From NCBI GenBank assembly GCA_013348845.1, contig CP054675.1, positions 558,001 to 622,000 of the forward strand: a stretch of 64,000 bases of DNA. The letters run 5' to 3'. The notes under the pieces are model-generated. The model did no database searches and had not been told where the DNA came from. It saw only the letters and a list, made by a program, of their open reading frames with translations. The position numbers and the translations under genes are program-made. Position 1 is the stretch's first letter; every line of letters starts with the position of its first letter. Below are positions 63,362 to 64,000 of this stretch, piece by piece. This DNA comes from Candidatus Tepidiaquacella proteinivora. Lineage in GTDB: Bacteria; Bacteroidota; Ignavibacteria; Tepidaquicellales; Tepidaquicellaceae.

Positions 63362-64000
63362 TTATAATTTACTTCTATTTTCAGAGAACCATTCATAAGT
63401 AAGTCTAAGACCATCATCAAGGCTTATGAGGGGTTTCCATTTCAATTTACAGGAAGCAAATCTGTAATCAAGGCAGCTTCTTTTCTGCTCACCTGAAACA
63501 GGTTTACCGTGAATTGCTTTAATTTTTTTCCCCGAAATTATTTTAAGAAGATTAAATAATTTATTTACGCTTGTTTCTTCAGCAGTTGATATATTAAAAA
63601 TATCCGAACCCTTATAATCTAAAGAACACAAATTTGCACTTACAACATCAGAAACAAAAATATAATCTCTGGTATTCCTGCCGCTACCATTAATAACGGG
63701 TATTTTACTATTAATCAACTTTTTACAGAAGATAGATACTACTCCTGCTTCTCCCTTTATACTTTGTCTGGGACCATAAACATTACTATATCTTAATATT
63801 ACATAATCTATGTTATAGTAATGTTTGTAGAAATGAAGATATTTTTCAACTGTTAATTTAGAAATACCATAAGGAGAAAGTGGTTTTGTAATATGGTCTT
63901 CACCAGCAGGAAAATGTATTTGTTCCCCATAGACAGCACCGCCGGAAGAAGCAAAAATGATTTTTCTCACATTATTTTTAGCCGCAAGTTCAAATAATCT
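63362..64000 (-). CDS. NAD-dependent sugar epimerase, GalE-like, partial (runs off right edge)
   Basis: The minus-strand frame is open to the window edge, so the N-terminal Rossmann part (GxxGxxG) lies outside. Visible are RLFELAAKNNVRKIIFASSG followed by AVYGE, the catalytic YGISK (PLSPYGISKLTVEKYLHFYK), RYSNVYGPRQSIKGEAGVVS, INGSGRNTRDYIFVSDVV and a C-terminal LTYEWFSENRS. These are hallmarks of UDP-glucose 4-epimerase-like extended SDR enzymes. The protein probably acts in cell-surface polysaccharide synthesis. The internal ATG at 63970 is not its start. Confidence 0.88.
   Translation of the reverse strand, partial: RLFELAAKNNVRKIIFASSGGAVYGEQIHFPAGEDHITKPLSPYGISKLTVEKYLHFYKHYYNIDYVILRYSNVYGPRQSIKGEAGVVSIFCKKLINSKIPVINGSGRNTRDYIFVSDVVSANLCSLDYKGSDIFNISTAEETSVNKLFNLLKIISGKKIKAIHGKPVSGEQKRSCLDYRFASCKLKWKPLISLDDGLRLTYEWFSENRSKL

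Overview
The window is AT-rich, host-chromosomal DNA from a bacterium that looks like a member of the Ignavibacteria/Chlorobiota-Bacteroidota group. The support is threefold: two intact and one decayed protein C-termini carry the NYPNPFNP type IX secretion sorting signature usual in that lineage; Shine-Dalgarno sequences are essentially absent; and the set of envelope proteins (TonB-dependent receptor, BatA-like protein, patatin-BamA fusion, SBBP propeller) fits. The genus cannot be fixed from sequence alone.

Layout. 1-2351 (minus): TPR protein, YqeY-like protein, CvpA and the start of MutS2 (runs off the left edge). 2490-9317 (plus): degenerate YgfZ-like protein, class I aldolase FbaB, a tiny basic ORF, a CDF metal transporter, a Gfo/Idh/MocA oxidoreductase, a metallophosphoesterase and a CCA-type nucleotidyltransferase, several overlapping or abutting. 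9340-10569 (minus): a putative porin. 10863-16960 is an accessory island beside tRNA-Ser(GCT). It holds a wrecked large serine recombinase and then a 3.8-kb cassette bounded by ~280-bp imperfect inverted repeats. The cassette has five tightly packed genes: an XRE/C-protein-like regulator behind two palindromes, a DNA methyltransferase, a PD-(D/E)xK endonuclease, a small multi-TM protein and a DUF1863/MTH538 TIR-like protein. This reads as a restriction-modification system joined to a Thoeris-like TIR plus membrane-effector module, and it is the most notable content of the window.

16963-20615 (minus): MarR regulator, class V aminotransferase, secreted metallopeptidase. 20776-21115: remnant of a secreted-protein C-terminus. 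21246-27045 (plus): small Cys protein, tRNA-Leu(TAG), ClpX, AlaS, sugar-nucleotidyltransferase. 27070-29489 (minus): DUF4190 and BatA-like proteins. 29579-35750 (plus): thiamine pyrophosphokinase, sodium symporter, patatin-BamA protein, PurB. 35745-39793 (minus): LexA, then gamma-carbonic anhydrase, corrinoid adenosyltransferase and a TonB receptor behind a cobalamin riboswitch with terminator. 39827-42472 (minus): deoxycytidylate deaminase, P-loop kinase, lipoprotein, serine-palmitoyltransferase-like enzyme. 42565-45198 (plus): NAD-dependent epimerase and ArgS. 45253-57049 (minus): two T9SS cargo proteins, a Lys-rich exported protein and an alpha-2-macroglobulin. 57264-64000: double-CDGSH protein, alpha/beta hydrolase, APC permease fused to a USP-like tail, PpiD/SurA-like foldase, lipoprotein, and a partial GalE-like epimerase at the right edge.

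Functionally, most of the window is housekeeping and envelope biology. The B12 block (riboswitch, receptor, adenosyltransferase) forms a coherent uptake and activation unit. The island at 10.9-16.9 kb is the clear accessory, horizontally acquired part: its cassette genes look less AT-rich than their neighbours, and it carries a consensus-like sigma70 promoter.
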